Origin: Coriaria nepalensis
Taxonomy: Eukaryota; Streptophyta; Magnoliopsida; Cucurbitales; Coriariaceae
Direction: 5' to 3'
NCBI GenBank assembly: GCA_027186245.1
Contig: CP114500.1
Span: forward strand, 940,001-1,004,000
Length of the DNA stretch: 64,000 bases
The notes beneath the pieces were generated by a model that was given only the letters and a program-made list of their open reading frames with translations, did no database searches and was not told where the DNA came from. The first letter of the stretch is position 1. The number at the start of each line of letters is the position of its first letter. Below, in pieces: positions 24,080 through 37,109 of this stretch. The translations under genes and the position numbers were made by a program.

Positions 24080-26511
24080 TTACAAAAAGTTCAAATTAAT
24101 GGAAAGATCAAAATCCCGAACCTTATACAAATTTTCAAAAAAATAAAAAATAAAAAATAAAGAAGCATTTTCTTCATCTTGCTTATTTAAGGGGCGCATC
24201 ATAAGCCGATCAACATCACCAATACCATCCTTACCATTGTCATCATCTTCATCATCACCCTCTTCACCGAAATTAATCTCAGTCGAAGAAAACTTGAGTT
24301 TAGAAAGGTCAATATTAGGATTAACTTGTTTAAAGTGACCCCGGACTAAGATAAGGCCATCCTTCTGGAGCTCAAGCTCATTCTCCTTAAATTCATCAGA
24401 CTGCAAGTAATCCTCCTTCCATTGAATCTATAGAGGATGAATATTGCTCTTCAGAAACTCATCCTTCAACTTGTTGTGAAGCCTAGAAACATAGTTTCTC
24501 AAGTACTTAGCTTTCCACTGATCATGAAGTTCAGAGAGACGACTTTGCAGAAACTCGTCCTCTCATTTCTTTTTAAGAACAGGGAGATCCTCCTTGTGTT
24601 TCTTCAGCTAAGCCTCAGAGGAATGAAAGACTTAAGTGACCGCTTCTTTTTCCTTTTCACATAGATGAAGCTTCACTTCGACTTTCTCCCTCTTTTTCTT
24701 CTTAGAATCAAAACCCATGAACAGACGATCCACTGCCTTCCTCTCATGGTTAAGCTTCAACTTCAGGGTCATAACCTCATTTGAGTTAGAACCTAGAAGA
24801 GCAGCATTCAAAATAGCTTGATTGAGCATTGCCTATACAAAATAAAAATGGGTCAAACAAGAAGTCTTAGAATAAATAATGTATTATTGATGAGGTGGCG
24901 TACCCTTGAAGCTCTGACTATGAATTCCTCAATGAACTTTTGAAAGGATTGAAAATCAGTGGGGACTTCTAACTTAATGAGTCGATGAAGCTTATCCATA
25001 AAATCCTTCAACGGTTCTAACTCGAACCAAGGTTTCTTTTCTCTAAAACCTAAACTCTGAGTTAAGAAAATGCCTATTAAATCCAACCAAGGCATTGACT
25101 CCTCTAAATCTATGAGGGGAGCCTTCTCCAAGACAAGGTCAACTCATATTACATCAAGATTGGACGGTATAACCTCATCTTTAGTAACTTCACCCTTAGG
25201 AAAAGAATTTTGAGCCTCAAGGTCAGATATAATTTCTTGAGTGGGCCTTCATTACTCGTGAGCCTAAGGTTGGAAGGTCGTTAGAATATTCAAAGAAAGA
25301 GGAATAGGTCAACTTCTGGAGCTTCTAACCCTAATAGGCCTCTTCCCTTATTTCTTAGCCCTCTTGGCAGCTTTCTGGCCAGCATCATTTTCCTTCTCCT
25401 TAGCAAGAAGACCTCTAGTCTCAATATCCATATCTGCATGTGGAAAACGATAAGGTCGGTAACATTATAAATTCTTTCCTAAAGTTGTTAAGTTGTTTCA
25501 AGGATTAGCTTTGTCGAGTTCGTCAGTAAAGACTATCCGGCATGGCTCAACATCTAAGGGGTTACGAAGTGGATGAGACCACTCTTTATTAAATTCTCCT
25601 ATGAGAGAAGAAACTCTCAATGCCTTTTTGGCTTGGGCACACCTTTCATCTTGTCACTTCTACCTTCAAAGTTTCGAAGATATGCTTCTTAAACTTGACA
25701 CCTAGAAGAGGGCCAACAAAAATCAAACTTACTAAATGTAAGTGTGAGGATTGAGAAAAGTCTTAAAAGGGTAAAGAGGTTTGGACATACTCTCTTCCTT
25801 GAAGTGAGTATATATTGGTTTCATCCCTTAGGTGCCATTTTTGGCTGACGATAAACCAATCCTCTACATAATCCTTATTTGAAGAGAGATATTCTATAAC
25901 AATCCTCTCACAGTTTGGGTAAGGATAGAACCACTTAAAATCATTCTTGTAACTGAGCCTATAGACCTTGTTAAAAAATAATAATAATAAGGGTGAGGGT
26001 CGCTAGTTTCAAATTGCTTCATCAATACATATACCCCCCCCCCTCCCAATTATGACCCTTCAGGCGTTGGGAGCCAATTGACCCAAGGCGATATTTAAAC
26101 GACCTATCACTCCTTGGATATAAGAATGGAGTTGAAGGCTCTAACATAGAGAATCGCCTTATCAAAACCTCTTCTATTGGAAAGGTTCTATGAGGATTTA
26201 GGGAGCCTAAGGGTAATTATCATCAGAATATCAAAGTTAGTCTGAAGATCCCACACATCAACCTTAGTCATGTCTGAATTGATCTTCTTTAAGCATAAGA
26301 TCATCTTGCCCTTAGTTTTCAAATTCTTTTTGGGATGGGCCAATGTAGTAGCCTTGTTTGTTCCAATCATAGGGTCAAATAACCTATAATCTATATGTTC
26401 TTCACCTTTACCCCCGAAAAGGTTAGTGGCAGCCTTACTACTAGATTCCTTATCAATAAGTGCTAAGGCTAGGGCTAGTTTGTTATTTGGGTCTCCACCA
26501 GATGATACCAT
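24080..26511 (-). pseudogene. Broken gag-like / putative gypsy-type transposon protein
   Basis: Read 26511 to 24080, the pieces are: MVSSGGDPNNKLALALALID with HIDYRLFDPMIG; near 25975-25757 KNDFKWFYPYP, EYLSSNKDYVEDWFIVSQKW; a segment with LEPLKDFMDKLHRLI and FQKFIEEFIVRA (25131-24853); a Lys/Glu-rich, probably coiled-coil stretch (24829-24632); and an acidic end (GEEGDDEDDDNG, near 24250). Many stops and frame changes separate them. The order (N-terminal domain, aromatic WFYPYP-like block, coiled coil) resembles plant proteins annotated as putative gypsy-type transposon proteins. The assignment is by pattern and not confirmed. Confidence 0.5.
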
Positions 26512-27926
26512 TATTATCAGGATATTTTCCTAAGTAGAACTAAGGTCGGGGAATGCCCCAAACAAAAAAAAAGAATCAAAATCAGGCTAAAATTCAATAA
26601 ATTGAAAAGAAGATGAATATGCGATAAAATCTAGAAAAGAGCTATTGCCAAAGAGATTCTTTAAAGTCAACAGATAAACAAAAATGAGAAAAATGAGTAC
26701 ATGAAGTAGAGGCAAGTAAATAAAACTTTGAATGAGTCGATGGTTTCGCAAGCACAAGATAAATTTCTGAAAGTATGAGATTTGTTAGAGAGTAATGGCG
26801 GAGTTTTCACAGTGAAATGTTAAATGGTGGTTATGGAATAGAAGAAGAATGAGAAGTTGATGGCAAAAAAGTAAAAGAACATTTTTGAATAAATGCAGAA
26901 AATTAGGGAAAACGTGTAAGTAAGAAGATGAAGAGATGAACAATAAATGCCAGCAATCATTACCTACAAGATAAGATGAGATCAGAAATTTTGTATTAAT
27001 TTATGTCGAGCATCAATCAATGCGAGGTGACCAACTGTTGGAACCATAATTCACACCCAGATCTTCTAAGGTCAAATGGAGTTCAAACTTCAATGATCAG
27101 AAACCATCATTTAAAAAATGTGATGGATGATCGCTAAAATATGAGGTCCAACTTGGTAGAGCTTGTAAACTCTATAAGGTCGAATGCTAAGATGTCTCAG
27201 GAGATCGGACGAACTACTAGTCATTTAAATATTATATAATTAATTATCAAAATAAATGATATTAATTATATAAGTAACTAAAAATCGGCACATATAAAGA
27301 GTCATTAATGATTATTAATAAACATAATTATCTATCATTAATATTATAATATAAATATATCTTAAAAGATATAAAAATATATATATATTCATAAACTTTC
27401 TAAATTTTTTATTTTAATTTAATGTGATATCATACAAAATAACTCTAAAATTAGCTTATAAGAGGCCGCTCACAATAACTGTGATGAGGGTTTTTTTTTT
27501 TTTTTTTTCCTCTTAGGCAATAAATAAGATTAGAGTGGAGGGAAAGGCAGAGATTCCCGGGATTTTAGCAACATTTTCAACATTTGATCTTCTTCATTTT
27601 TAGGTAAATTAGATCAAAGTGGCTTAGAAGACTGTAATACTAACATTAATAGGAATGAGATGAATCAATAGATCTAAACCCAGAAACTTGTTTGACTGCA
27701 CAACTTGGTTCCACGATGTATTCTTGCCTCAAAATGGCTGCAATCATGCCAGACAGAAAATTAATACAGACATTGAAAAGGTGACAGAGAAGAAAACGTG
27801 TGCAAGAGAGAGTGAGAGAGATGATTGGTTGTAGAGGAATCTTCTTGTGAAAATTTCAAAAATTTGATGATTTGATGATTCATAAATTATTTATATAATA
27901 TTATCGGAATTTAATAAATAAAATCA

Positions 27927-27928
<2 letters not shown>

Positions 27929-27964
<36 letters not shown>
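27929..27964. repeat. (TA)n microsatellite
   Basis: Alternating TA tract of about 36 bases followed by a T-run. Confidence 0.9.
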
Positions 27965-27972
<8 letters not shown>

Positions 27973-28875
27973 TAATTAAATTACACGTTTTTTTTTTATA
28001 TCTTGTTTGATGCCAAGATGGAGATGCTAATTCATTCCTTGACATATAGTTGATTGAGGTAGCTCATATGTCATTTTCCCGTCTCAACAAATAATTGTTC
28101 TTTAGGCAATTGAAAAAACTCATCTCGAGACCTCTTATGTTTTAGAAAGTGTGTTTAACGATCCATCAAGAGGACATTCATCGATGTAGAGTTATAAACT
28201 TATACTTATTCTTTTATCTTTACATTTATTTGAATCTATAATTTGATCGATCATAATTATAAATATCAATTTTTTATATTATATTAATCATTATATCTAT
28301 TCGATTAAGATGATTCGATCTATTATAAATATTTCAAAATGTTAAATATATTATACTACATCCACATCAACACTCATATACTTGTAATCACCACCGTTTA
28401 TTATTCAATATGGTATTAGCTTATTTTAATATTTTTAACATCTTTTTACCAACCCACCGTGCATTGGGTCGGTTTCGAAGCAAAATTGATTATTGAAAAT
28501 AAAGTAAGACCCACCACTTTAACGACTTTATATTCTTATATGAAGGAAATGAAATAAATTGAAAACCTATATAAACCTAATGGGAAATAGGACTAGTGTG
28601 ACGGATATATCATGAATGGGTGGGTCTAGAAGAATTCAACCCAATTTTATGGGCTTGGACCCTCATCAAACCTGTTCGGACAGTCCGAATAGGGCCTCCG
28701 GTGTCCAATGATTGATTTTAATTAGGGCTTGAGTTCCTTAATAGTCCATTAGTCACATCTGGACCCTAATCAGATAAGGAGATGATATGATGACAACAAG
28801 AAGAAAAGGCCAGTTCTCGGCCACCATTTTGACGTCTTTTCTTTACTTGCGTGGCGTACGAGAATTTTCCTCTTC

Positions 28876-28877
<2 letters not shown>

Positions 28878-28908
<31 letters not shown>

Positions 28909-28909
28909 G
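28878..28909. repeat. (ATT)n microsatellite
   Basis: About ten perfect ATT units, 140 bases upstream of the ZNF706-like start codon. Confidence 0.9.
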
Positions 28910-29050
28910 CTTTCTTTCTGGCTTCCACTCTCTGTGACCGTGAAGCGTGAGGCTTTCCTACTAAACTAATCCCTGCAGAAATCAAGCGCCTCTTCTCTCT
29001 CTAAAATTAGGTGCCTTTTGAGCTTCGCCAGCTGAAATTTTGCCGCGAAA

Positions 29051-30083
29051 ATGGGCGGAGGCAACGGCCAGAAGGCGAAGATGGCGCGCGAGAGGAACTC
29101 GGAGAAGCAGAAAGCGGCTAACAAAGGTACTATTTTACTATACTCAGTCCACCTAGCTGCGCTTTCCGTTTGGTTCCCGAGAAAATTAATTGAATCGTCA
29201 GAGTTGGACGTCTCCAAGTTTGTAATTTCTCTCGTTCGAAGGAAATTCAGGGAATAATTGATAGGAAAAAAAGGGACCGATATCTGATCGGTTTTGGTTT
29301 TTTGAAAATTTTCAGTATTAAGAGGTGTTAAATATGGATCTCTACCTCTGATCGTTATTGTGATTATGTTATGCAGGAAGTCAGCTCGAAACGAACAAGA
29401 AAGCCATGTCGATCCAGGTCATACTAAACTTCTTGATTTCATTACCTTTTCTTCCCCTTTACCTTTTCAAAGTTTAGATCGTTGTCGTATGAAGGGGGGA
29501 AAATGTGTGGAAATGCGATGTGGAACAGAATTTATCCGATCTTTCATTTCCTACTGACTTAGAAACTGGTCAACATTGTGTCTTCAGTAAATCTTCACCT
29601 TACTTATCCACTAACTACTAACTAGTACTAGTACTAGTATTCCCATTTCCTACGATACTTGTTCCACCAGATTCTGAAAAGTGTGATTATAAACTTAAGA
29701 ATAATAAGCTATATGGTTTTCACATCGATTATGTTTGAGTAGCGAATTGTGGATCTTCTCTGGAATCTTCAAACTATATGAGTGGATGCTTCAAAGATCC
29801 TCTTGAAATGGTAATTGAATCAGAATCATAATGCATTCATTGTTTCTTCCAAGGAAAAAATGGTAATTGGTATGGTGGAAAGGGAAAAAAAAAAACGAGT
29901 CTTCAGAACGTCTCCATACTAGTTGTGAGTCTCTTATCCGTGTGCCGGGTTTTGCAATTGCAGTGCAAGGTGTGCATGCAGACCTTCATCTGTACCACAT
30001 CGGAGGTGAAGTGCCGGGAACATGCCGAAGCAAAGCATCCCAAATCTGATGTTTCTACGTGTTTCCCTCATCTTAAGAAATAA
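29051..30083 (+). CDS. Small zinc-finger protein, At2g23090/ZNF706-like (4F5/SERF-type N-terminus)
   Basis: Three exons, 29051-29126, 29377-29417 and 29964-30083, joining in phase to a 78-residue protein, the usual length. The N-terminus MGGGNGQKAKMARERN is the basic 4F5/SERF-like region. Exon 2 adds SQLETNKKAMSIQ, and exon 3 holds a C2H2 finger with Cys40, Cys43, His59 and His64 (CKVCMQTF then CREHAEAKH). The family is nearly invariant from plants to animals. In animals ZNF706 is nuclear and implicated in stem-cell regulation and in modulating protein aggregation; in plants the role is not established. It converges on the TAF4b gene with about 400 bases between the stops. Confidence 0.95.
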
Positions 30084-30492
30084 CTCCTATATGTATATAA
30101 ACGAAGCTCTGACTTCTACTCTTGTATCTTGTGACTCTACTGCTAAGCTTCCAAGACTCCTGGGATGTAACTGTTAATCTTGAAACTGTTGTGGAACTTC
30201 TGTTTTTTCAACATGTTTATCCAAGTATTAGGAGAAAGATATTTATAGATGAAAACCTCTCTTCCCTCATCACGACAGTTTCCTCTCAATTAACTCCAGA
30301 CACGCTTCGTAAACCTGATTCCACTTTCAAAGGGATGAAGAAAAAAATAGATAACATTGCATTAAAAATAAAAAGCACGCATAAATGTCATTTAAAAGGC
30401 TGGCAAATGATGTGTACCACATTTATATCAGAGACTGGTAATAATGTCTACGAAGCAGCGAGGCATGACTTTGACAGAGGCAGACCATTTGC

Positions 30493-33400
30493 TTATTTGC
30501 TAGCAGCCTCGGAATGAATCTTCTCGTATAAGCGATATATCGTAGCGGACTTAGACATCTGTGGTTCCCTTTCCAGCACAGCAATCACATCCCTCACATT
30601 GATACTACGAACCACCCTTGCTTCTGAAGAAGCCACGGCTTGGCTCCTTCCAAATTTCCTATTAGCTCCTGTTTAGAATTGGGTGAAAAGAAAATACACT
30701 ATAAAACAATGCAAGATCAGGACGAAGAAAAGGAAATAGAGGACAGACAACAAAACCCAGTTGAAAAAACTCTCATTTTCAAATCAGACTTACCGGAAGG
30801 ACCGAGGGGAGTTCCATTACTATCCTTTATCTCTGCTTCTTGATTATCCTTCACATTTTTCCCTGATGCTGATGAAGGCTTTCGCATGGCATCTTTACTA
30901 AGCTGAGAACCAGATGCAGAATCCGTTCCTCCTTCACGCTTTTGCCGGGCTTGCTCAGCCATAAGTTGCCATTTTGACAACATGTCATCTCCTCCAACAG
31001 CAGCCCGAGCAGCAACATTTGCTGCAGTTGTCCTCATCTTGTCATCATCCTCTTTATTTGCCTAAACCATAGAACAAACCAGAATGGACTTTTTTTTTTT
31101 TTTTGTTCTTTTACTTAACAAAGCGAAAACAATCGAACCATGTGGGAAAAGATTTTTCTTGATACCTTGACTGCTTTAGAACGATCCTCATCTTTCTCCT
31201 TATCACCAGAAACTCCATTGGCATTGTCGGGCTGCATTAACAGATGATGCTAGAGAGTATCAGGAAAAAGGGGCTTTAAATAATAAAGTGACACAAGCAA
31301 GAAACAATGCAAGGGCATATTCTATAACATAGAACACTAATCACAGTAAGTCGCAACAAAGCCCTTACTTCATTAAGTCTCCGTTCCTTTTCTACTTCAG
31401 CCTGTTTCTTGTCCCATTCTTCCCTAGCCTTTAGATTCATTAGCATGATTTGTTGCCTGACATCCGAGGTGAGAACAATTCTGTGTCTGGGCTTTTCAGC
31501 ATCCGCCCGCTATAGACACACAGGTCATAACATGTACTGATGCAAGATACAGCACCAGACAAAGAATGAAAAATAAAAATAAAAACAAAATAAAAATTAA
31601 AAATCAACACTGACCTGCTTTGAGAGTCTGATTAGACTACTGATTAGCCCTCGCATTCTCTCCTCCACACACTGAGGACAGAGTTGGATTCTGTAAGACT
31701 ACGAACATATTATATTGAAAATGACAAAGTTACTAACATCTTACCAGTGATAGGCATTTGTCAACATCATGGCTTGAACTCTTCAAGCCACATTTGGTCA
31801 CTGCAACAAAGACAGACACCAATTAGAGGTGTGAACTTTTGACAGGAACAGAAGTGCATATACCTATGGAACTAGGGTAACAGAGTAAGGGGCAAAGAAG
31901 AGTATTAACTGATTTCTGCTAATTTTTTCTGTAATGGATTCTTTTGAAGAATCAGCCTTTCTTCTTCCTCTTGCACAACCCTTCGCGATGCTTCTGATAA
32001 TCGACTGTCCTCCTTGCCACTTGAAAATAGTTGTTCTTCCTCTTCCTATCATAAGCAGAATATTAAAAGATGAAAGAGAGAGAATCAAATAAAAGCTTTT
32101 TCATCTTCACGGGTGAGAGAAAATACAAGGCTTAGAGCATACCCTAAGATTAACTCCACTAACAGCAGTGACATCATTCAGTAAATCGATGCTTTGTTCC
32201 GAGAAGGCACCTCCTACTTTTTGCTTCTTGCTGCAGATCCAATATTATAGATGTAAACACTTTTTGAGAAAAGGGTGACATGGACAAACGAAAAGATAAT
32301 AAAGAAACAAATAGAGGTTGTCACAGAGCCATGAGAAAACAGATCGATCATTTCACCTTGGCAAGGGAGGGGAACCACCAACAGCATCAAGTGGTTTCTT
32401 CTGGCCAGTCAATGGCTTCTTTGGAGGAGTCTGATTCATTGCAGTAGCAGCAGTTAAAGTGGGATTTCGAGAGCCCAACTGATAAATACCGAAGCAAAAA
32501 ATAAGGTTTTGTCATATGTGTTCTAAAGTGCAAACCTTATGCATCAAAAGGTTTACCATGACATTATGGTCAAGTTGTGCTGTCGTATTTTGGGGAACTG
32601 AATTTGAGGGTGATAGGCTAGTAGAGGTTGGAAACCCCGGTTTAGAAGACTGAAGCTCTAAAGCCTCATCCTTTGAACTTCCTGATGCCACACTTTTTTG
32701 TTCAGCCTGCAAACTGGAAATAGATGGCAATCCCTGTGAACTGGGCCGTTGATTTTTCTGCAGCTCAGTAACCTGATCACTTGGCTCCTGTTTTACATAA
32801 GGCATTGACGAGTAAGGGCCAGAATTCTGGTCTCTACTAGCATTTGATTGCCAAGGCGCTGAATTCAGTTGTGAAGTTAAGTTACTTGAAAAGTGTGGAA
32901 GTGATCCACTTTGCACTCTCTTGGGGTCATTGATACAGGGTTTCCTTTCAAAACTAGAAGAATTCATCATGTTCATGCCTGAAATGTCCCCTACTAATTG
33001 ACTTGATCCCATACTTTGCTGTTGTGTAATCGACCTGATAGGGGTCTCATGAGGTTGTGGTTTGAGAGAAGAAGTGGAAGTATTTATGTTTGTTCCTGAG
33101 TATGGGTGATTGTTACAACCACTGCTTCCATACATGGCAAAGGGTTTCTGTTGAAAGTGAAGTTGTGGCTGCTGCTTCTCAAGACCAGAAGAAGTTCCAC
33201 TACTATCTGGTTGCCGTTCAGCTTCTCGAGCAGACTGTGGACTATTATCTATGGCCGGATAATTTGGATCAGTCTTACCTTGGGATACTGATGAAGGCTT
33301 TTGAGATGTAACTGCGGGGGAATTGACACCCCTCTGATGAAGTTGAGGGAAGGAACGAGGATCTGTGAAGTTTGTGGGACCACCACTGATAGATGGCATC

Positions 33401-34827
33401 CTTGGAGGCATTTGTCGCAATGCAGGTGCAGACTGAAATTGGGGGACTGGTTAGGACATAGATGGAGAAAATTAAATCACATCTTGATCTTCATGTAACA
33501 GGTCATCAATTGAGAGTAGTAAGATCTTAGTATTCATGTCAACCTATTTTGTTGCTTACATGTGATTGCACTCTAGTGACTGCCACTCTTAGCATATGAT
33601 CCCCTACAAGACCTCTCAAGAGCTTGACAAAATCATCCTTGTTCATTTCATTTTTCTGGAAGAGAATTTATAAGAGAGATCAAAGATCAATACAAGCAGA
33701 CAAAAGGTTTTTTATTTTTTTTGGCCAAATGTTGACAACACGTTCACTCATCCAAAAAAATGTATAAAACGTTCATTACAGTACATATACTTCATATTGA
33801 TTACATATATCAGACAAGCCAAATAAAGGAATCGTGAGAATATACCTTTAGCCTGCTAAAGAGTGTTTGAAGTTGCATAGCTCTGTCTTTATCAAGCTGA
33901 GGCAATAATACAGGCAATAACAAGGCAAATGGCACTTGTTTGCCACGGGTGGTTTGGTTGCTTGCCAGCTCTGACACCATTCCCTGTTGATTACTCATCT
34001 TTTGTAATTTCATGTATTGAGATTCATTACCTCTATAGTGCATTCTGTCTGGTTCATTCATCAAGACTTGATTTCTATCAGATACTGGTAAACCAGTTGT
34101 TTGAGGCATCTGGCTCGGTACTTGCTGCCGATCATCTCGGGGTTGTTTCTGAGGTGTTTGGAGGTGGGTCCCATCATGCTGTTGTCGATGCTCAGAAACC
34201 GAGGCCTGTTGCTCTAGTTCCATTTGAGATGAATGTTGTTCTTGCTGTATTTCATGGTTAGTATTCTCATGTTGAATTGAAGCTTGAATATGTGGTAGTG
34301 GCTGAATGGAAGAGTTAAGGGCCCCATGAGACACTGCTGCATCAACATGGTGATTATCAGCTGAAGAAAACATGCTAATGACACTAACTACCACTGCTTC
34401 ATTGTATCCTTATCTAGATTTCTGGATAAATTTTTAAGCTCTTATCATCGAAATAGTACAACAAATTCTTAAATTTGAAATATCACAGAAAGTTATTTAC
34501 AATCACCCCTGACTTTAGAGGAAATTAATGATTATAAAGAGGCAAAGAACTTTTAGGGTTAGAAACCTAACTCGTATCCGATTCAGATGGCTGAGAACTA
34601 GAGTTAGCATCGCCGCCTATGTCTCTATTTAGGGCAGCCTGAAAAGCCTCCACATCCGCCCCAGAATGCATGGTCTCGTCCTGTGCAGACCAAACAGCCA
34701 GAAATTGTCAAGAATTTTGAAACGCCAATTACTTGAAACCAATCAGATAATGCACAAGAGAAAAAAGCAAAAAGCGCATAGAAAGCACCTCGTCATCTTC
34801 AAGAAGCTTCACGATGGAGGGGTCCAT
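30493..34827 (-). CDS. TAF4B: TFIID subunit TAF4/TAF4b
   Basis: Fourteen exons on the minus strand, all phases consistent: 34827-34789, 34680-34572, 34393-33846, 33655-33560, 33432-32536, 32478-32357, 32230-32143, 32045-31910, 31800-31745, 31671-31615, 31509-31369, 31231-31166, 31061-30794 and 30668-30493. The product is about 932 residues. It starts [21 protein letters not shown] Gln-rich region follows, then an RST domain ([20 protein letters not shown] through [20 protein letters not shown]) that binds activators. After a long Ser/Gln-rich linker comes the TAF4 C-terminal domain with histone-fold part ([16 protein letters not shown], then EEEEQLF) and the end [23 protein letters not shown]4 pairs with TAF12 and supports RNA polymerase II initiation in the nucleus. 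The two conserved ends show the gene is complete. Confidence 0.95.
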
Positions 34828-35340
34828 TATGCACTATAAGCACCTCCGAAAAGAGAAGCTGAGCGATTCAACAATACCTGGAAGCTAGAATTAGGATTAA
34901 TCCATTTAAGTGATGGCGCTCATAAATCTCATAATTGAAGGAATTATTAGAGGGAATCATGAAAGAACCACACGAGATTGAACCAATTCCAGACCGCAGA
35001 AAGTACATATTTGAACTAGAAAATGAATTCAGATCCGTTGTTCTTGAATGTTGGGGAAATTTTCATTGCATTAAATCGAGAAGATTTTTATTGTTGCATC
35101 TTTTTTCCTTTTATAGTGGACGAGTGCTTAATTGGGCTTCGGACAGCCCTTTTCAATATCACATGGCCCATTCGTAACATTTAGCCCAGACCAAACATCC
35201 CATCATCCTAACAACATCACTCTGCAACTGCAACTCGCTAGCAGAAAGATTCATTCCAGAAGAGTTTCAGAACACGAATTAACGGGCTTGAAATTAGGAA
35301 GCTCTAAGCGAGAGAGGCAGGCTAGCAGCAAAGCGATTCG

Positions 35341-35683
35341 ATGAGAATCGTATTTGAAATTTGGAGTTTTCGGCAACCATCCAAGCGGTTCCTTCTCCAC
35401 CGCGCCGGCGTTTCTGGCGATTCTTCATTACTTTTTAAACAATGGAGAGCTTACAATAGGTCGTATCTTCAAGTTAGAAAAACCAGAGAGGTTAGATCTC
35501 CGATTGAGTCCGCCTTCTCTCTGGAATTCATTTTCGTCTTCAATGTCGTTGTCATCGTCTTCTTCCTCGAAATCTAAGACTGGTTTTATCGGGTGGTATC
35601 TCGGCCAGCTTGAATCGCACCCGCTTATAACGAAATGCATTACCTCCTCGCTAATTCATGCCGCTGCCTACTCAACCTCCCAG
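35341..35683 (+). pseudogene. Mpv17/PMP22-family first exon, orphan
   Basis: An open stretch ends with TGFIGWYLGQLESHPLITKC and SSLIHAAAYSTSQ, the conserved start of the Mpv17/PMP22 domain (small membrane proteins of peroxisomes, mitochondria or plastids), followed by a good donor (CAG|GTAATA at 35684). The remaining exons of the family (the WFNF/GPVMT-type region and WPxxxxxxF motif) were not found in the next 5 kb. The ATG at 35341 is out of frame with the domain by one base; the first in-frame ATG is within the Ser-rich stretch near 35540. It looks like a truncated copy that lost its 3' exons. Confidence 0.6.
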
Positions 35684-37109
35684 GTAATATACACAATTCC
35701 ATCTTTTTAGCTACGATTTGCTCGAAATATCTTATGAATTGCATGTACAATATCAAATTTATCGATATCGATTTTTTGATATAGAAATCACCATCAAATT
35801 GTCCTGCCATTTTCGTAGTCAAGTTGACAGAATGTTACTAAGTTATATATCATGTCTCATGTGAGCAAGTATTGTTAAGTAATAGAGAGTGGACCAGACC
35901 TTTTTGTACGGTGAATGTTTATACTGATTAGTGTATGTGAGTTTAGTGAGGATGTAAACAATACAATTTCCAGTTCATCCCTAAGGTTTCATTCAGGCAA
36001 CCTGATTCCAATAAAAAAGGCTAATTCTGTGATTGAACCAGAAAAAAAAAATAATAATAATTTAGATGATCACAATGCAACCTGGTTCTACCCATTCTTT
36101 TGTTTTGGCCATTATGTGATTTTTTCACATACAAATTTGTTCCTGTTCATCTACAGGTCTGTCAATATCATATCCCTCTTCCCTCGAACCTTTTTGAGCG
36201 GTTAGCTTTTTATCTTCTTATTGCTGAACTAATGAACCCGATTCAGTAACTGGTTTGGATAATATTGTCTGGAACTGTTTCTTGGCAGCCATTGGTGAAC
36301 AGGTCCGTGTTCGTATTTATGGACGATTTATTTGACATACATGGCAAGCTTAACAAAAGTCGATAAACCCAGTTTCGCATAGCAATTTTGATTTGGATCA
36401 GTCTAGCCTCTAACTTGTTCATGTATGCTCATCTTTTGTTAGCTTTCAAAATACAGATAGTGATCGGACTTGTATCATGAACCTTTGTATATTGATTTAT
36501 TCATGTTATGCTTCAGTTTACACAACTGCTTGAAAAATGATAACAAGATCTTTCTTACGGGCCGGCAACATTTTTCAACGTGTTGGTATTTTTGCTTCAA
36601 AATAGGATCAAGGTGAACAAAATGGAGATCACACCAATCGATTTCAATATTATGACTGTTTCGCTTTAAAACATGTCCTTTTGACTACTTCTCAAAATAA
36701 TTTGATCGGGATTTAGTATAGAGCTTGAGTTTTCAGATATATCTATATGAATTTCGATTTTCTGTCTCTTTGGTATTTAAATAATGTTGACGCACCGCTG
36801 TGTTCTGTCTTGTGACTGCTCTTAAGTATTTTCTAATTTTGTTGATTACGTTATGTAACGAGTACTGGTGTATTCATGACCTTATTAATGACCTGTTTAA
36901 CGGTTTAGTTGGATGATATCGATCATCACCTTAATTATTTTACACTATTTTTCTACTCAGATTATTACATCAGTTATTATTAATTTGCTTGGGCCAACAT
37001 TAATAATTACGCCAGTTTGACCTGTTGGACCTTTTAGTTATTCACTAATCCCTAACCCTTAGGGCCAAAATAGTAAAATAATCGCTTCCTAGCTGTCCCT
37101 TTCCCGCTG
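35684..37109. other. Non-coding stretch after the Mpv17-like exon
   Basis: Searched for missing Mpv17 exons on the plus strand and found none. AT-rich, no repeat of note. Confidence 0.45.

Larger units (their letters stand above)
22928..27155 (-). mobile_element. Decayed gypsy-type retroelement, gag-like part only
   Basis: Similar sequences occur in the same orientation at the two ends: 22928-23045 and 27036-27155 share ATAATTCAC, CTTCTAAGGT, GAGTTCAAACTT-like words and ATGGATCATCG/ATGGATGATCG. These may be remnants of long terminal repeats. The interior has broken minus-strand reading frames of a gag-like protein and a minisatellite. No reverse transcriptase, integrase or protease motifs were seen. 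The element is old and non-autonomous. Borders are approximate. Confidence 0.55.
27156..29050. other. Intergenic: AT-rich, microsatellites
   Basis: Contains a T-run (27491-27508), a TA tract (27929-27964) and an ATT tract (28878-28909). The last 100 bases are the probable leader of the ZNF706-like gene. No other gene recognised. Confidence 0.45.

Noticed and set aside
24080..26511. Minus-strand frames as separate host genes
   Set aside because: They are short, separated by stops, lie between direct end repeats and resemble a transposon gag-like protein.
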